The notes under the pieces: model-generated
Database searches by the model: none
Seen by the model: the letters and a program-made list of their open reading frames with translations, nothing else
Told to the model about the DNA's origin: nothing
Shown here: in pieces, positions 1 to 9,743 of the stretch
Layout of the letters: every line of letters starts with the position of its first letter
How positions within the stretch are numbered: the first letter of the stretch is position 1
Translations under genes and position numbers: made by a program
NCBI GenBank assembly: GCA_008704415.1
Contig: VXIS01000465.1
Location: 1-28,667, forward strand
Source: Sphaerosporella brunnea
Taxonomy: Eukaryota; Ascomycota; Pezizomycetes; Pezizales; Pyronemataceae
Direction: 5' to 3'
DNA length: 28,667 nucleotides

Positions 1-1301
1 CAGATTTGGCGTGTCACAGCCGGTGACCGATCGCAGATTGCCTCCTGCGGGATTGCGAATCAGCCACTCGCGTTCGTCCGCCGTGCGTGCGCATGGTGCG
101 AGGCGTCGGTGCATCCAACGACGAGCAGCCAAGTACGTGTCGAGGCCGGGGCAGGGCTAACGCCGATGCGCCTCTGTGCCAACTGATTGCTTGCTTGCTC
201 GTCGTTCGCTGTGCAGCCACGGTAGGTGGGAAAAAGAAAGCACGCGCGAGATGCATCGCCCACTCGATTTGGGCGAGAGTTCGCTGTGCATACACGGGGG
301 GGGGGGGGGGGTGCAGAAGGGGAACTGACCAACCCATCGCAGCCTGACGGAGAAGCGACACGAACACCAAAGAACACAGAAGCTCATTTTTCCTCAACCG
401 CAGGGCTTGTCGACGAATGGATACCCTGTTGCTGGTTGCGGGTGGAAGGAAAAAAGGAAACATGCATGCATACCATCATCCCCGCCACCAGCACCACCAT
501 GGCCGCCACTTGCTTAATCAGTTGACGCCGAGCTACAGGCAGAGACGATCCGGAAGTTCCGAGAGAATTCCGCTTGCTGCTACTGTAGGGGCACACATTG
601 ACGATCCCTCTTCCGTACGCCAGGCTGTGGCTCCCTCTTTGCTATCCATCCCACACGGCATCTTTTTTTGCCGCTGATCGACGGCCCCAGCGAAAAGACA
701 GCCCGGCAACACCACGGCTCCCCGTGCAATGTGTGCGTCTTGCGTGTAGAGTGCATACTCTGCGCGGACGCCGCTGGGAACGTGGATCTCGAGGCGTATG
801 TATCGGCAGGGTAGCTGCTGTGCCGTGTGTTGCGGAGTTCCTCTGGCCTACACAACACGACGTGATCGACCCCGACCCGCATAGGAACGAACTTGCAAGT
901 CGAGTTTACAACTTGCCCACGCCCCCCGCCCCCCCCCCCCCCCCACACCCCGTCCACCCCATCATCCGCTTATTCTTGCGACCATCCGCCGCAAAAAAAA
1001 AAACACAAAAAAAAACACAAAAAAAAAAACAAAAACAAAGCGAACGTCTTGCGCTACTCGCAAACTGCAGAATCAGTCAGCCTCCGTACGCGCCAATCAA
1101 TTCTCATCAAAGCGCCAACCAGCTCCTGCCCACTAGTCGCTGCCTTCACGCTTTGCGCTGTCCCTTCTTCAACTGTGCGCGGCAAGGTTGCTGGCCTTGC
1201 CTAAACAACCTTGCAATCTGACAGCAACCCGCTCGGGACTTCATATATTATATCGGCCACTTCGCTCCCGCACAGCAACACTAAACAGCCAACACCGAGC
1301 C
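1..1301. other. Intergenic region upstream of the MEDS-PAS gene
   Basis: No gene is supported here; the open frames are short, overlap in several frames and show no recognisable protein. The stretch holds a run of 16 G (296-311), a run of 16 C (929-944) and an A-rich tract with interspersed C (about 992-1038). A TATA-like stretch at about 1242-1252 lies roughly 55 bp before the ATG at 1302 and could serve that gene. Confidence 0.6.
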
Positions 1302-3931
1302 ATGCCGCCGCCACGCCCACCCCCCCCACCCGACAGCCACGGCCACCACTACCACCATCACCACCACCACCACCACCACCGCCGCAACGCGAACCACCCG
1401 AGGAGCCCGAACGAACACATAATACAGTTTTACAATGCCGACGACACCCTCTTCGATGCGATTTCAAGTTTTATCTTGCCAAGCTTCTTCAGCAGCGAGC
1501 ATGCGGCCGTAATCGTAGCCACCAAGGCGCACATCGAGACTCTCGATCTGTTTCTGCGACAGCAAAACCTCGTCCCGGAATTGCTGCGGAAACGGGATCA
1601 GATGTTTCTTGCGCCGGCTGAGATGCTCCTTGAACAGCTGATGCCCAATGGCATCGTCGAGCAGCAGATCTTCTTCGATTACTTTGGGCCGTTGTTCGAA
1701 AAGTTGCAGAGAAAATACCCAAGGCTGCTGGTTTATGGAGAGTTGGTCAACATTTTGTGTGAACAAGGCGAGCATGTCAAGGCCCACGAGCTTGAGGAAA
1801 TCTGGGAGGTATTCCTGTCCGGGAAGGATGCTGCTCTGCTTTGCGGATACAACTTGAATGTCTTTGCGGCGGACGGTCTGGAGGATGTGTTTCAAAAGAT
1901 TTGTCGCTCTCATTCGCATGTAACGCCGGCCGAAGATGCTGGCTCTGGCTTGATTTTCGGTCGGCCGGAGGACCAGCCAATGGTGTTGGCAATGTTGCAG
2001 CAGAAGAACCTGCGTTTGGAGGCAGAGATGGCACGGCGGGCGACCGTTGAACTGGCTATAAGGGAAACACTAGATCATTTGGGATCACGGTCTACAGAGG
2101 CCATTCAGGTTCGGGATCACGATGGTGCGATGGCACAAGTCCACCTCTCGCCGGTCGGCGTGGTGACCGCCGCAACAATCGATGGCGTCACCGACTACTT
2201 TTTCAACGATAGGTTTTTAGAGCTCTCCGGACTGGAGAGCAGAGATATCAAACAGGGACCAGGATGGGTTGGCGCGGTTCATTACCGTGACCGAGAGCGG
2301 GTGAGCCACAACATCCGGCTGGTCGATGGAAAACCTAGACGGCTGGAGTATCGTTTCGTGCTGCCGGATGGGTCCATTCGGTGGGTTGTTGGGGAGTCGG
2401 TGTCGAAAGAGTCGGGATATGTGCACACTGCGGTCGACATCTCACAGCTCAGGCAGGTGGAAGCCGCAGCCCCGCCTCCACGATCCAGATCAGGATCGCC
2501 GGCGTCCGGTGCCAGTGGTGAGCCGGGTGGTGAGCCGGCAGAATGGCAAGGTCCTTTACCGCCGCCGCCTCCACCGCCCTCTGGTTGGAAGAGAAGTATC
2601 GGCTTCAGCCGTCTTTCTTCGCCCAGCGTTTCATCGGCTCCCAGCCCAGTGAATGTGAGTTGGCCCTCTATCTTGCGAAACCTAGACAGTCTAACGATGA
2701 ACAGTCCATCTTCAACCGCTCGCTGCCGAATGATGGCAAAATCGCACAGGACCTGACGAGAGTGACGCAGTTGCTCTGGGAGAATCTCCTCCCCCCTCCA
2801 TCTCTCGTGCATCCTGCAGACCCGACTGGAGCCAATATCGCCTCGAGGCTATCGACACTTTACGCTTGGTACCGTTCCCTCACACGTGCCTTCATCCCCG
2901 ACTCGTCTACCGCCTTCGACATCAACAACGACGCGTTGCAGCGGGCCAACATTCGGCTCGCCCACATTGCTTATTTCGGATCGGTTATATTGCTTTCCCG
3001 GCACCCACTGGTCCGCGCTATCGACCGCGGCGATCTACCCCGGGGCACGGGCCCAGATCAGTCCCGAAGAGATACTGCCGCTGGCCGCAGGAGGGACGAG
3101 TTAGACGACCTTCAGTATGCCGAGGGCTGCATTGACGCCGCCAACAACGCGATGAACCATGTGCAGATGCTTGTAGCACCGACCCCGCCCTCCTCGCCAG
3201 CCTTCTCCGAGCATGAATCGGACATCCAGGAAATGCGGTCAAGCCGAGTGGTGCTGGGTGTGTTCTTCTGCGCCGCCTTGACGCTGCTTCTGCACCTTTC
3301 GTCGCAGCCCGAAAGCGCTCGGAATCGCGGCCATCTAGATAATATCATGCACGCGATCGATTATTTGCATGGCATGCCAGAAACAGTGGACCAAGCGCGC
3401 CATTTCCGACAAATATTGCAGCCGTTTATCACTGCCCTCAGCTACACGTCATATCAAATCGATCAACCCGCACTCGATCCTGCAACCAGCAAACGATTAA
3501 CCGCTGACATTTCGAATTTGTTGAAGCATCCTACTAGTGGGATCGACTGGTTGCCATATCACAGTCCGTTTTGGTCCTGGCGGGATCTCCTAGCGACGCC
3601 AGGTGCACCGCCAGCCGGTGGGAGAATGGTCGGTGAAGTGGCTGCCGCACCAGCTGACCGCACTCTGCGCGGAGGCGACGGTGAAGACAGTTCGCCTCGG
3701 GGTTCGAACAAGCGGATAAAAGGAGCCACGGACAATGTACTTCAACTGCAAAACCAACACTCGGTGGTTAGCAAAGAGCTAAACGCGTTATTCGAGAATC
3801 CACAAAGCGGTAGTAGTAGTAGTACTCCATCACCACCATCACCTCCGCCTCCTCCTCCTCCTCCTCCTCCTCCTCCTCCTCCCCCTCCTCCTCCTCCTTC
3901 TCCCCCTCCGCCTCCACCACCACTGACATAG
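1302..3931 (+). CDS. MEDS-PAS sensory protein with fungal transcription-factor-like C-terminal half
   Basis: Two exons, 1302-2654 and 2705-3931 (859 aa). The 50-nt intron 2655-2704 has GTGAGT, CTAAC and CAG and joins the frames in phase 0. Residues 1-34 are Pro- and His-rich. Residues about 40-212 look like a MEDS (DcmR-type sensory) domain: it opens HIIQFY and ends in LLCGY and HSHVTPAE, as in bacterial MEDS proteins. Residues 229-258 may form a short coiled coil. Residues about 278-385 are PAS-like (LEYRFVLPDGSIRWVVG). Exon 2 resembles the end of the fungal transcription factor middle homology region (LYAWYRSLTRAFIPD, IAYFGSVILLSRHPLV), followed by a basic NKRIK patch and a long proline run. 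No Zn2Cys6 or other DNA-binding motif is visible, so it may be a ligand- or redox-sensing co-regulator rather than a direct DNA binder. The ATG at 1302 was chosen as the first after the TATA-like stretch and just before the domain. Domains are confident; the regulatory role is inference. Confidence 0.8.
3825..3925 (+). repeat. Trinucleotide repeat encoding Ser run and poly-proline tail
   Basis: AGT repeats followed by CCT/CCC/CCG repeats encode a short serine run and then more than 25 prolines with a few serines at the end of the MEDS-PAS protein, two codons before the TAG. The DNA is a near-pure (CCT)n microsatellite, so tail length is likely to vary between strains. Confidence 0.9.
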
Positions 3932-4458
3932 TGCCGGCTGGAGAAGGAGAGAGCGGCCATGATCCCTGATATCGCTGAAAGCCGGGCTACATTTACATTA
4001 TTCCCATGCTGTGTGACTTTTTTTTTTCGTTTTTCTCATCTATTCTCTGGCGAATGGTTGGCTTTTGGAGTTTTTGATGAGATATTGCTCTCGTTTTGTT
4101 GTTTTCTTTTTACCCTCATGTTGGCGGGGCAAGATGTTGCTAGAGTATGTTTGCTGTTACCTTTCTTTTTTCTCTGTTGGCATGATATTTTCCGCACACG
4201 AAGAGCTTGAGGCTTCTTTTTCTTGAGAGAGGGGTGTTTCTTTTGTATATTGTAGGTGGGGTGGCCAGTTGGGCGTTGGTTGGTGGGAGTGTAGGGAGGG
4301 GAGATGTGGATATATCAACGACAGATTGGACCGAGAGAGAGGGGGTGTTAATAATGAATCATGGCTATCATAACCGTATCCATCCACCCACTCATCACAA
4401 TCCTACAACCAGCCAGCAGCAACCAGCAAGCGGGGTGAGACTCCACACACAAAACACA
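3932..4458. other. Intergenic region between convergent genes
   Basis: T-rich sequence downstream of the MEDS-PAS stop, then the 3' side of the minus-strand Cys-rich gene. No gene is seen. A minus-strand GTGAGG near 4468 and a TTGTAG at about 4402-4407 could form a 3' intron of the Cys-rich gene, but no exon beyond it was convincing. Confidence 0.5.
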
Positions 4459-5097
4459 TCACCAAACCCGCACCCTCACAGCCGCACCCGTCTCATCAAC
4501 AACAAGGCGACCATCACCGCCGCCGCCGCCGCCCACAGCGCCCTGCCGACTCCCGGTAGCGGTGGTGCTGCCGCTGCTGCCCGTCCCAGCGGTGAAACTC
4601 TTGTACGCGGCCTCGCGCTCCGTCTCGCCGCCGGCGCGCCACCCGGTGCTGCCGTCCGTGCGCGCCACGGCCTCCAGCGGGTCCTGGCTGCCGCTCAAGC
4701 CGTCGCCGTCGACATCGCGGGGGTCCCCGGATCTGGAGTTGGAGCTGGAGGGGCCGGGCGGACTCGGCCCGCCGCCGGGAACGCACGCGGCCACGCTGCA
4801 GCGCCAGCCCCACGGACAGCACGCGCCGCCCGCGGCCGGCGCGCACGCGTACGTGCCGGCCGGGCAGCCGGCGGGGACGCACGCCGAGCCGTGCTCGCGC
4901 AGGCAGCAGAACACGCCGCTGAGCGTCTGCTCGGTGCGTTTGCACGTTGCGGCGGGGGGGCAGCAGATCTCGGGGCGGCCGAGCGCGGCGCAGGAGCGGT
5001 GGGGCGGCGGGCAGAGGGGCTGGGTTGTCAGCAGGAGGAGGAGGAGGTGGAGCATTGTGGTTGGTGGTGGTGGTGGGAGGAAGATCGAGTGGTTCAT
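4459..5097 (-). CDS. Secreted cysteine-rich protein
   Basis: A single exon of 212 codons from the ATG at 5097, or 198 from the second ATG at 5055. The second is the likelier start because it opens directly with a hydrophobic signal peptide (MLHLLLLLLTTQPLC), whereas the first adds a poly-Pro leader and has TACTTAAGTA three bases upstream. After the signal come about 80 residues with many cysteines, including three CC pairs (ICCPP, VFCCL, ACCPW) separated by short spacers, then a Gly/Ser/Thr-rich low-complexity tail. This layout recalls fungal cell-wall or GPI-type Cys-rich proteins; the cysteines probably form disulphides outside the cell. The tail ends without a hydrophobic GPI signal, so either the protein is released or a 3' exon is missed. 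No enzyme motif is seen and function is unknown. Confidence 0.6.
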   Translation of the reverse strand: MNHSIFLPPPPPTTMLHLLLLLLTTQPLCPPPHRSCAALGRPEICCPPAATCKRTEQTLSGVFCCLREHGSACVPAGCPAGTYACAPAAGGACCPWGWRCSVAACVPGGGPSPPGPSSSNSRSGDPRDVDGDGLSGSQDPLEAVARTDGSTGWRAGGETEREAAYKSFTAGTGSSGSTTATGSRQGAVGGGGGGDGRLVVDETGAAVRVRVW

Positions 5098-5275
5098 ATT
5101 ACTTAAGTACCCCCCTGCCCTGCCCTGCCCTGCCCTACCCTAAGAAAACTGGGGGGGAAATAAATAATCGTAATAATAATAAAAAAAGGTATATCCAGAC
5201 ACGCCTGATAAGAAAAAAAAAAAAAAAACACCCACCACCCCCCCACTTGCTATATATAAACGACCCAGAACCCAC

Positions 5276-6595
5276 TCACAACATCCCCGCCAGCACCTCC
5301 TTCGCTACTCCCCCCACCTCGCGCTTCACCCCTACCCTCACCGCGTCTTCCCACTCCCTGACTGTGCCCGACACAACGATCCTGCGGATCTTGGCATCAG
5401 CCTTCAAAAACGCCTCGCCGATGGCGGGTCCACACACGTTCGGCGCGTTGACCAGCATGAGTACGCGGCTGTAGACGTCGATGAGGACATCGCACAGGGT
5501 GGCGAACGTTTCAAAGTAGTCGGGGTCGAACGGGAGTGGCGGGTGGGTGAGGTAGATGTATTCCTCGCCGGGCACGCTGTTGAGGGTTGACGCGGGCAGG
5601 GAGACGGGGAGTGGCGGAAGCGTGTCCTCGCCCCCGCTGCTCACGAGCGTTGGCCCCGAGATATTCATGCCCGGCCCGGACCCGGAGGAGTTGGATGCGC
5701 TGCGAGTGCGCTCGAGGGTTAGGTCGGGCCCGGCTCCGTTGGCTGCCACGCTCCCTCGCCGCGGCTTGACGTGCCCAGAGCGCGAGAAGAACTTGCTCAT
5801 GTTCCTGAGCGAGGAGTTTCCGCCGCCGGCGCTGGCGCCGCTGCCAAGGGAGATGCTGCCCGAGTGGGCGCGGGTGGTGAGTTGGCGGCTGGGAGGGAGG
5901 GAGATGTGGGTTTCGTATTCTTGCAGCAGCGCATTGAAGGCGCGGAGGTAGTCCAGTGCGCTTTGCGTCGTGTTTGCGACCTCGAGGATGCTGGGAAGCG
6001 AGTTCCCCAACACGAAGAAGTGGCTCGCTTTCTTTTGCAGCTTCTTGATGTCCGGGTACACCACCTTTTGGAGATCGCTTCGCGGCATCAGCATCACGTT
6101 GAAGAAGTACACCCGCCCTTCATGCGCGCGCCGCAGGTAGTCCAGCGTTGCGATCCGCTTCGTGCACGTGTCGTGCAGAGTCGTGTAGAAGCCGTTCGGC
6201 GATGTCGGTGGCGGGGGGAGAGACGCCATTCCTGCGCCTCCCACCGGCAGAGGCGGCAGCGTCCCCGTATTTGTGCGCGAAAACATCTTTACGGGCGCGC
6301 CGGGGGTGCGCGGATGCGAGAGTTTCAACGAGAAGGTGCTGGCAGAGGAGGAGGCGGGGAGGCCGTTGGGATCGAGGGTTGCGGACGCGGGAGAGTGTGA
6401 GCTCGTCAGAGAGGGACGCCGAGAAAGCGGACGGGTTCCGCCGCTTGACGGCTGCCGCGATAAACTGAAATAGCTGCCCAATCCCCCGGCTGAGCTGGGT
6501 GGAACGATCTCGTCGGGCGTCGACACGGTGTTTTGCGTCAGGCCCTGGGTTATGAACTGCGGAGTCGCAGAGACGGAGGCCTTGCGGTCGCGCAT
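5276..6595 (-). CDS. Conserved-looking protein of unknown function, Ser/Pro-rich N-terminus
   Basis: A single exon of 439 aa from the first in-frame ATG at 6595. The frame stays open upstream to 6799, but without an ATG. Directly before this ATG the minus strand reads a long C tract then CACCACAG, which looks like an intron 3' end, so a 5' UTR intron or an upstream exon is possible. The first 130 residues are Ser/Pro/Thr-rich and disordered-looking. An ordered block follows (TLHDTCTKRIATLDYLRRAH, YFFNVMLMPRSDL), then a Ser/Gly-rich linker with basic patches, then a second ordered block (YLTHPPLPFDPDYFETF, VLMLVNAPNVCGPAIGEAF) running to the C-terminus. The two blocks could pack as one helical domain with a large insertion. 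I do not recognise the family with certainty. A GTGAGT overlaps the stop at 5276, but the sequence beyond it is AT-rich and not convincing as an exon. Confidence 0.7.
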   Translation of the reverse strand: MRDRKASVSATPQFITQGLTQNTVSTPDEIVPPSSAGGLGSYFSLSRQPSSGGTRPLSRRPSLTSSHSPASATLDPNGLPASSSASTFSLKLSHPRTPGAPVKMFSRTNTGTLPPLPVGGAGMASLPPPPTSPNGFYTTLHDTCTKRIATLDYLRRAHEGRVYFFNVMLMPRSDLQKVVYPDIKKLQKKASHFFVLGNSLPSILEVANTTQSALDYLRAFNALLQEYETHISLPPSRQLTTRAHSGSISLGSGASAGGGNSSLRNMSKFFSRSGHVKPRRGSVAANGAGPDLTLERTRSASNSSGSGPGMNISGPTLVSSGGEDTLPPLPVSLPASTLNSVPGEEYIYLTHPPLPFDPDYFETFATLCDVLIDVYSRVLMLVNAPNVCGPAIGEAFLKADAKIRRIVVSGTVREWEDAVRVGVKREVGGVAKEVLAGML

Positions 6596-6977
6596 ATCTG
6601 TGGTGGGGGGGGGGGGGGGTGGGGATTGACGGGGCGCCGCTCGCTGTGTCGCCGGTAGCGTGCGTATCAAACCGGAATTTTTGTCGCACGCTGTTGGGAC
6701 TTTCGGGAGGCGCGCTGTCGAGGGATTGGATTGGTGGGTGTTACGGTTACGCGCAAGGTGTTGGGCTGGGGTTGGCGGTATGCAAGCGGGTTTATGCACT
6801 GTGACGAGAAGTGAAACTTGGGTTTGTTGGTGACGATGCGCGGCTGGTGGTGCTATTCGATCGCGTGTATGAGATAGTAAGGTAGGATAGATAGTGTGAT
6901 GCGATGGTCGGGAGAAGAGGGGGAGCTGCAGAGTAGGTTGTACTTAGGTAAGTGCTTACCTAACGTATTCTACTCGA
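6596..6977. other. Intergenic region with short palindrome
   Basis: Promoter side of the minus-strand gene that starts at 6595. It contains a run of 15 G (6605-6619) and an inverted repeat with 9-bp arms TTAGGTAAG / CTTACCTAA around a 2-base spacer (6944-6963), just outside the left end of the Tc1/mariner relic. No gene is seen. Confidence 0.5.
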
Positions 6978-7000
6978 CGATTTTTCAAGTATCCGGATGC
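6978..7000 (+). repeat. Left terminal inverted repeat of the Tc1/mariner relic
   Basis: Begins CGATTTTTCAAGTATCC; pairs with 8074-8096 with one mismatch (A for G at the 14th base). Confidence 0.85.
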
Positions 7001-7182
7001 TTAGAGAACATCCTCCCCAACGAGAGCGCCCGCGCGAGATCACTCCGTTATTCACCAGTTTTTATCCAAAAAATACGGGGGTGGGCCCAAAAAAAAATTC
7101 AAAAGCTACATAATAACATACAGGTCGCGAAGAAAAAATTGGTTTCCTTTTCGAATTTACAGCTGTGAGGAAAGCCGGAAAA

Positions 7183-7213
7183 GCCCCAGCCAGGAAAAAC
7201 CCCAGCCAGGAAA
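7183..7213 (+). repeat. Two-copy 16-bp tandem repeat inside the Tc1/mariner relic
   Basis: The core CCCCAGCCAGGAAA occurs twice in direct succession in the non-coding 3' part of the element. No function is apparent. Confidence 0.6.
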
Positions 7214-7288
7214 TATAAGAGAAGGAGATCCACAGAAAAAAGCAGAAAAATAGTAAGTATGAGGAGAAACAGCGGGAGGAACCCGGGC

Positions 7289-7964
7289 TCAGGCATGATA
7301 CTTATTTCCACCGTTCACATTGATGCACCGCTGCATAATCGTCGGGAGCTTGGCAATCTCGGTATTGATTTCCTCAATCGTGGTCTTATCCCACTCCTCC
7401 CGTAAAACCAGCTTCATACCCTTAACAGGCGCGTCTGAATTCTTTTCTTCATGAGCGCCCAAATGCGTTCGATTGGGCTAAAATCAGGAGAATTGGGTGG
7501 CCAATCCAGCTTCTTTGACTCGCTCCTGATTTGTGTAGCCTGAGCCATGTGAGGCCGCACCGTTCTCCATAAGAATGAAGTCAGGATTTGACGGCAGCCA
7601 GGGGCCACAGGCTTTGACGGCAGACGTGCTAAATGTATCGCCAGGAATCAACCCCACCCCCTTTCCCCGCTTAATCTTCACAATCTGATGCTTCTTTCCC
7701 CGCCACGCCTGCGTGGTCTTTGGTGGTTTCTCGCCTTTTGCTATCGCTGCGGCTCGGACCGCCCTGGCTTGCAACTCACGCCCCAGCAACTCCTTCCATT
7801 CGCCGGGATTCTTCCACTCGTTGTTGAGTCGAGTCTCTTTGTCTTGGTACTGCTTGTTGAGTTTGGATATCTCGATTGATGCCCCTCTCCTCCTTCGTCT
7901 CGGGGTCCCATACATTGAACGGGCCTTTACAGTTGTTCCACATAATAAACCCCCAGCACATCAC
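7289..7964 (-). pseudogene. Broken Tc1/mariner transposase (DDE_3-like), C-terminal part
   Basis: Fragments in different frames follow the order of a Tc1-type transposase. MCWGFIMWNNCKGPFNVWD is near 7964-7905. A continuation carrying the second catalytic block, MENGAASHGSGYTNQ, is near 7570-7530, with N where family members have D (MEDGA). The third block, DWPPNSPDFSPIERIW, is near 7505-7455. The C-terminus reads EEWDKTTIEEIN...NVNGGNKYHA and stops at 7289-7291. At least three frame changes are needed, near 7890, 7520 and 7430, and the N-terminal DNA-binding half with the first catalytic Asp is absent. It cannot encode an active enzyme. Confidence 0.85.
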
Positions 7965-8073
7965 TGAGGGCCCTTGTTTTTGTGCCCCTACGCGAGCTCA
8001 GGGAAGCCCTGGGAAGCTCGCTCGCGGGGAGCTTCCGTCACCTCTAAGAACCGGCCTGGGCTAGGGTTTCTGG

Positions 8074-8096
8074 GCATCCGGACACTTGAAAAATCG
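8074..8096 (-). repeat. Right terminal inverted repeat of the Tc1/mariner relic
   Basis: Reverse complement of 6978-7000 except for one base. Confidence 0.85.
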
Positions 8097-8508
8097 CCTG
8101 GCTCAGACTGGCTTAGCCTGGCCCCAGACGCCCCTGAAGCTGGGCGGGACTCGATGCGGGATAGCGCCGTGCGGCGGACGGGATAGCGTCATGCCGAAGA
8201 TGCGAGCAATCGAGAAATAGAAAGCCCAAGAGAAGGAGAGAGAGAAGAAAGCCAGAGCTTCCCCCAACCAACCGCTGCATTCCCCCGCCCGCCGCCTCCT
8301 TCGCATTGCTCGCCGCGATCGATTCTGCTGTTCTAGAGCCACTACAATACCCCCAACGGCGGTGCGACATAACGAGGATAAAAGGCCTTCCCTAGATCGA
8401 TCAACTGCCTCTCCCCTTCATCCTGCGAACCGTCAACCAACCAACCCGCGACCTCGACGATCAACCGACACAGCGACCAAAACAATCAATCTCAATTGCT
8501 TCTCAGCT

Positions 8509-9743
8509 ATGGCCGACGAGCTATCTGAGCACCCTCCCAAGACCCCCATCCCGATGGATGACAGGCGCATCTGGATAGACGGATGTTTTGACTTCACCCA
8601 CCACGGTTTGTGCGCCCCTGTTGCACTCGCGTTCCCCCGCTGCCGTGAAACCTGTTCGCTAATTGCCCTCCAGGCCACGCGGGTGCCATGCTGCAGGCGA
8701 AGCGTCTCGGCGAATACCTGTGCGTCGGCATCCACAGCGACGAGGAGATCCTGGCTAACAAGGGTCCGACCGTGATGACGCTGGCGGAGCGCATCCTCGC
8801 TGTCTCCGCCTGCCGCTGGGCAAACCTCCCCGTTCCGCGAGCTCCCTACGTCACCGAACCCGAGTGGATGGACGCCTACGGTTGCAAGTACGTCGTTCAC
8901 GGCGACGACGTTACTACGGATGCCTCCGGTGAGGACTGTTATCGCATCGTCAAGAACTTGGGTCGCTTCCGGATCGTCAAGCGCACTCCGGGAATCTCGA
9001 CCACCGACCTTGTCGGCCGCATGCTGCTTTGCACCAAGACTCACCACATCAAGAACCTCGGCGATATCCTGCTTGGAGACTCGGACGAGAGCAAGGAGAT
9101 GCTTGAGATGATGCGCAACTATGCCAGCGACGCCCGCGGAGTCGTTGGAAACGGTCCCCCCGTTTTCGAGTACCTCTCTGCCAACAGCTGCAGATCCATC
9201 GTGTCCGGCGCCATGCCCGCGCAGGGCAGAAAGCGCATCGTCTACGTCGACGGCGGATTCGACCTGTTCACCCCCGGCCACATCGAATTCCTTAAGATGG
9301 TCGTCGCTGCCGAAGGTGACGAGGCCTTCGTCGTCGCTGGTATCCACAGCGACAGCGTCGTTAGCACATGGAAAGGGCTTAATTATCCCATCATGTCGCT
9401 CTTTGAGCGTAGCATGTGCGTGTTGCAATGCCGCTACGTGGACTCGCTGGTCTTGTCTGCGCCTTTCATCCCAGATGCCAACTTCCTCGACACCCTCGAG
9501 AAGACCTACGGTGGAAAGATCGAGGCTGTCTACCACGGCCCCACCGCGTTCATGGATGGCGAGGAGGACACCTACGCTGTCGCCAAGGAACGCGGTATCT
9601 ACCGTGAGGTCGGTGCCCACCCCTTCCAGGACATCAACGCCGGAACTATCGTCACCAGGATCTTGCACAGGAAGGATCTCTACGAGGAGCGTCAGAGAAA
9701 GAAGGGTATCAAGGCCCAAAAGGAAGTCACCATGACTAACTAA
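8509..9743 (+). CDS. ECT1: Ethanolamine-phosphate cytidylyltransferase
   Basis: Two exons, 8509-8605 and 8674-9743 (388 aa). The 68-nt intron 8606-8673 (GTTTGT...CTAAT...CAG) splits the codon for the Gly of the catalytic HHGH motif. The enzyme converts CTP and phosphoethanolamine to CDP-ethanolamine, the middle step of the Kennedy route to phosphatidylethanolamine. Two cytidylyltransferase folds are visible. The first has IDGCFDFTHHGH (residues 23-34) and RTPGISTT (136-143). The second starts VYVDGGFDLFTPGH (about 222-235), where the first His of HxGH is Thr, and ends NAGTIVTRIL. A weaker second site is usual in this family, and catalysis resides in the first. Length fits fungal homologues. 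The start is the ATG after a CA-rich leader, 21 codons before the first core strand. Confidence 0.95.

Larger units (their letters stand above)
6978..8096 (-). mobile_element. Degenerate Tc1/mariner-type DNA transposon
   Basis: About 1.1 kb bounded by inverted repeats: the 23 bases at 6978-7000 match the reverse complement of 8074-8096 at 22 positions (core CGATTTTTCAAGT then TCCGGATGC). Between them is a minus-strand transposase remnant. A clean TA target duplication could not be fixed next to the repeats, and the true ends may lie a few bases further out. The copy is shorter than usual autonomous Tc1/mariner elements and lacks the N-terminal part of the transposase. It ends about 410 bp before the ECT1 start codon, so it forms the distal part of that promoter region. 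Confidence 0.85.

Noticed and set aside
87..1221. Several overlapping open frames on both strands upstream of the MEDS-PAS gene
   Set aside because: Low-complexity composition driven by G, C and A runs, no motifs, no splice pattern joining them.
6596..6799. N-terminal extension of the 439-aa minus-strand protein to 6799
   Set aside because: The frame is open but the first codon is GTG and there is no ATG before 6595; the added sequence is Pro-rich and crosses an intron-like C tract and CAG.
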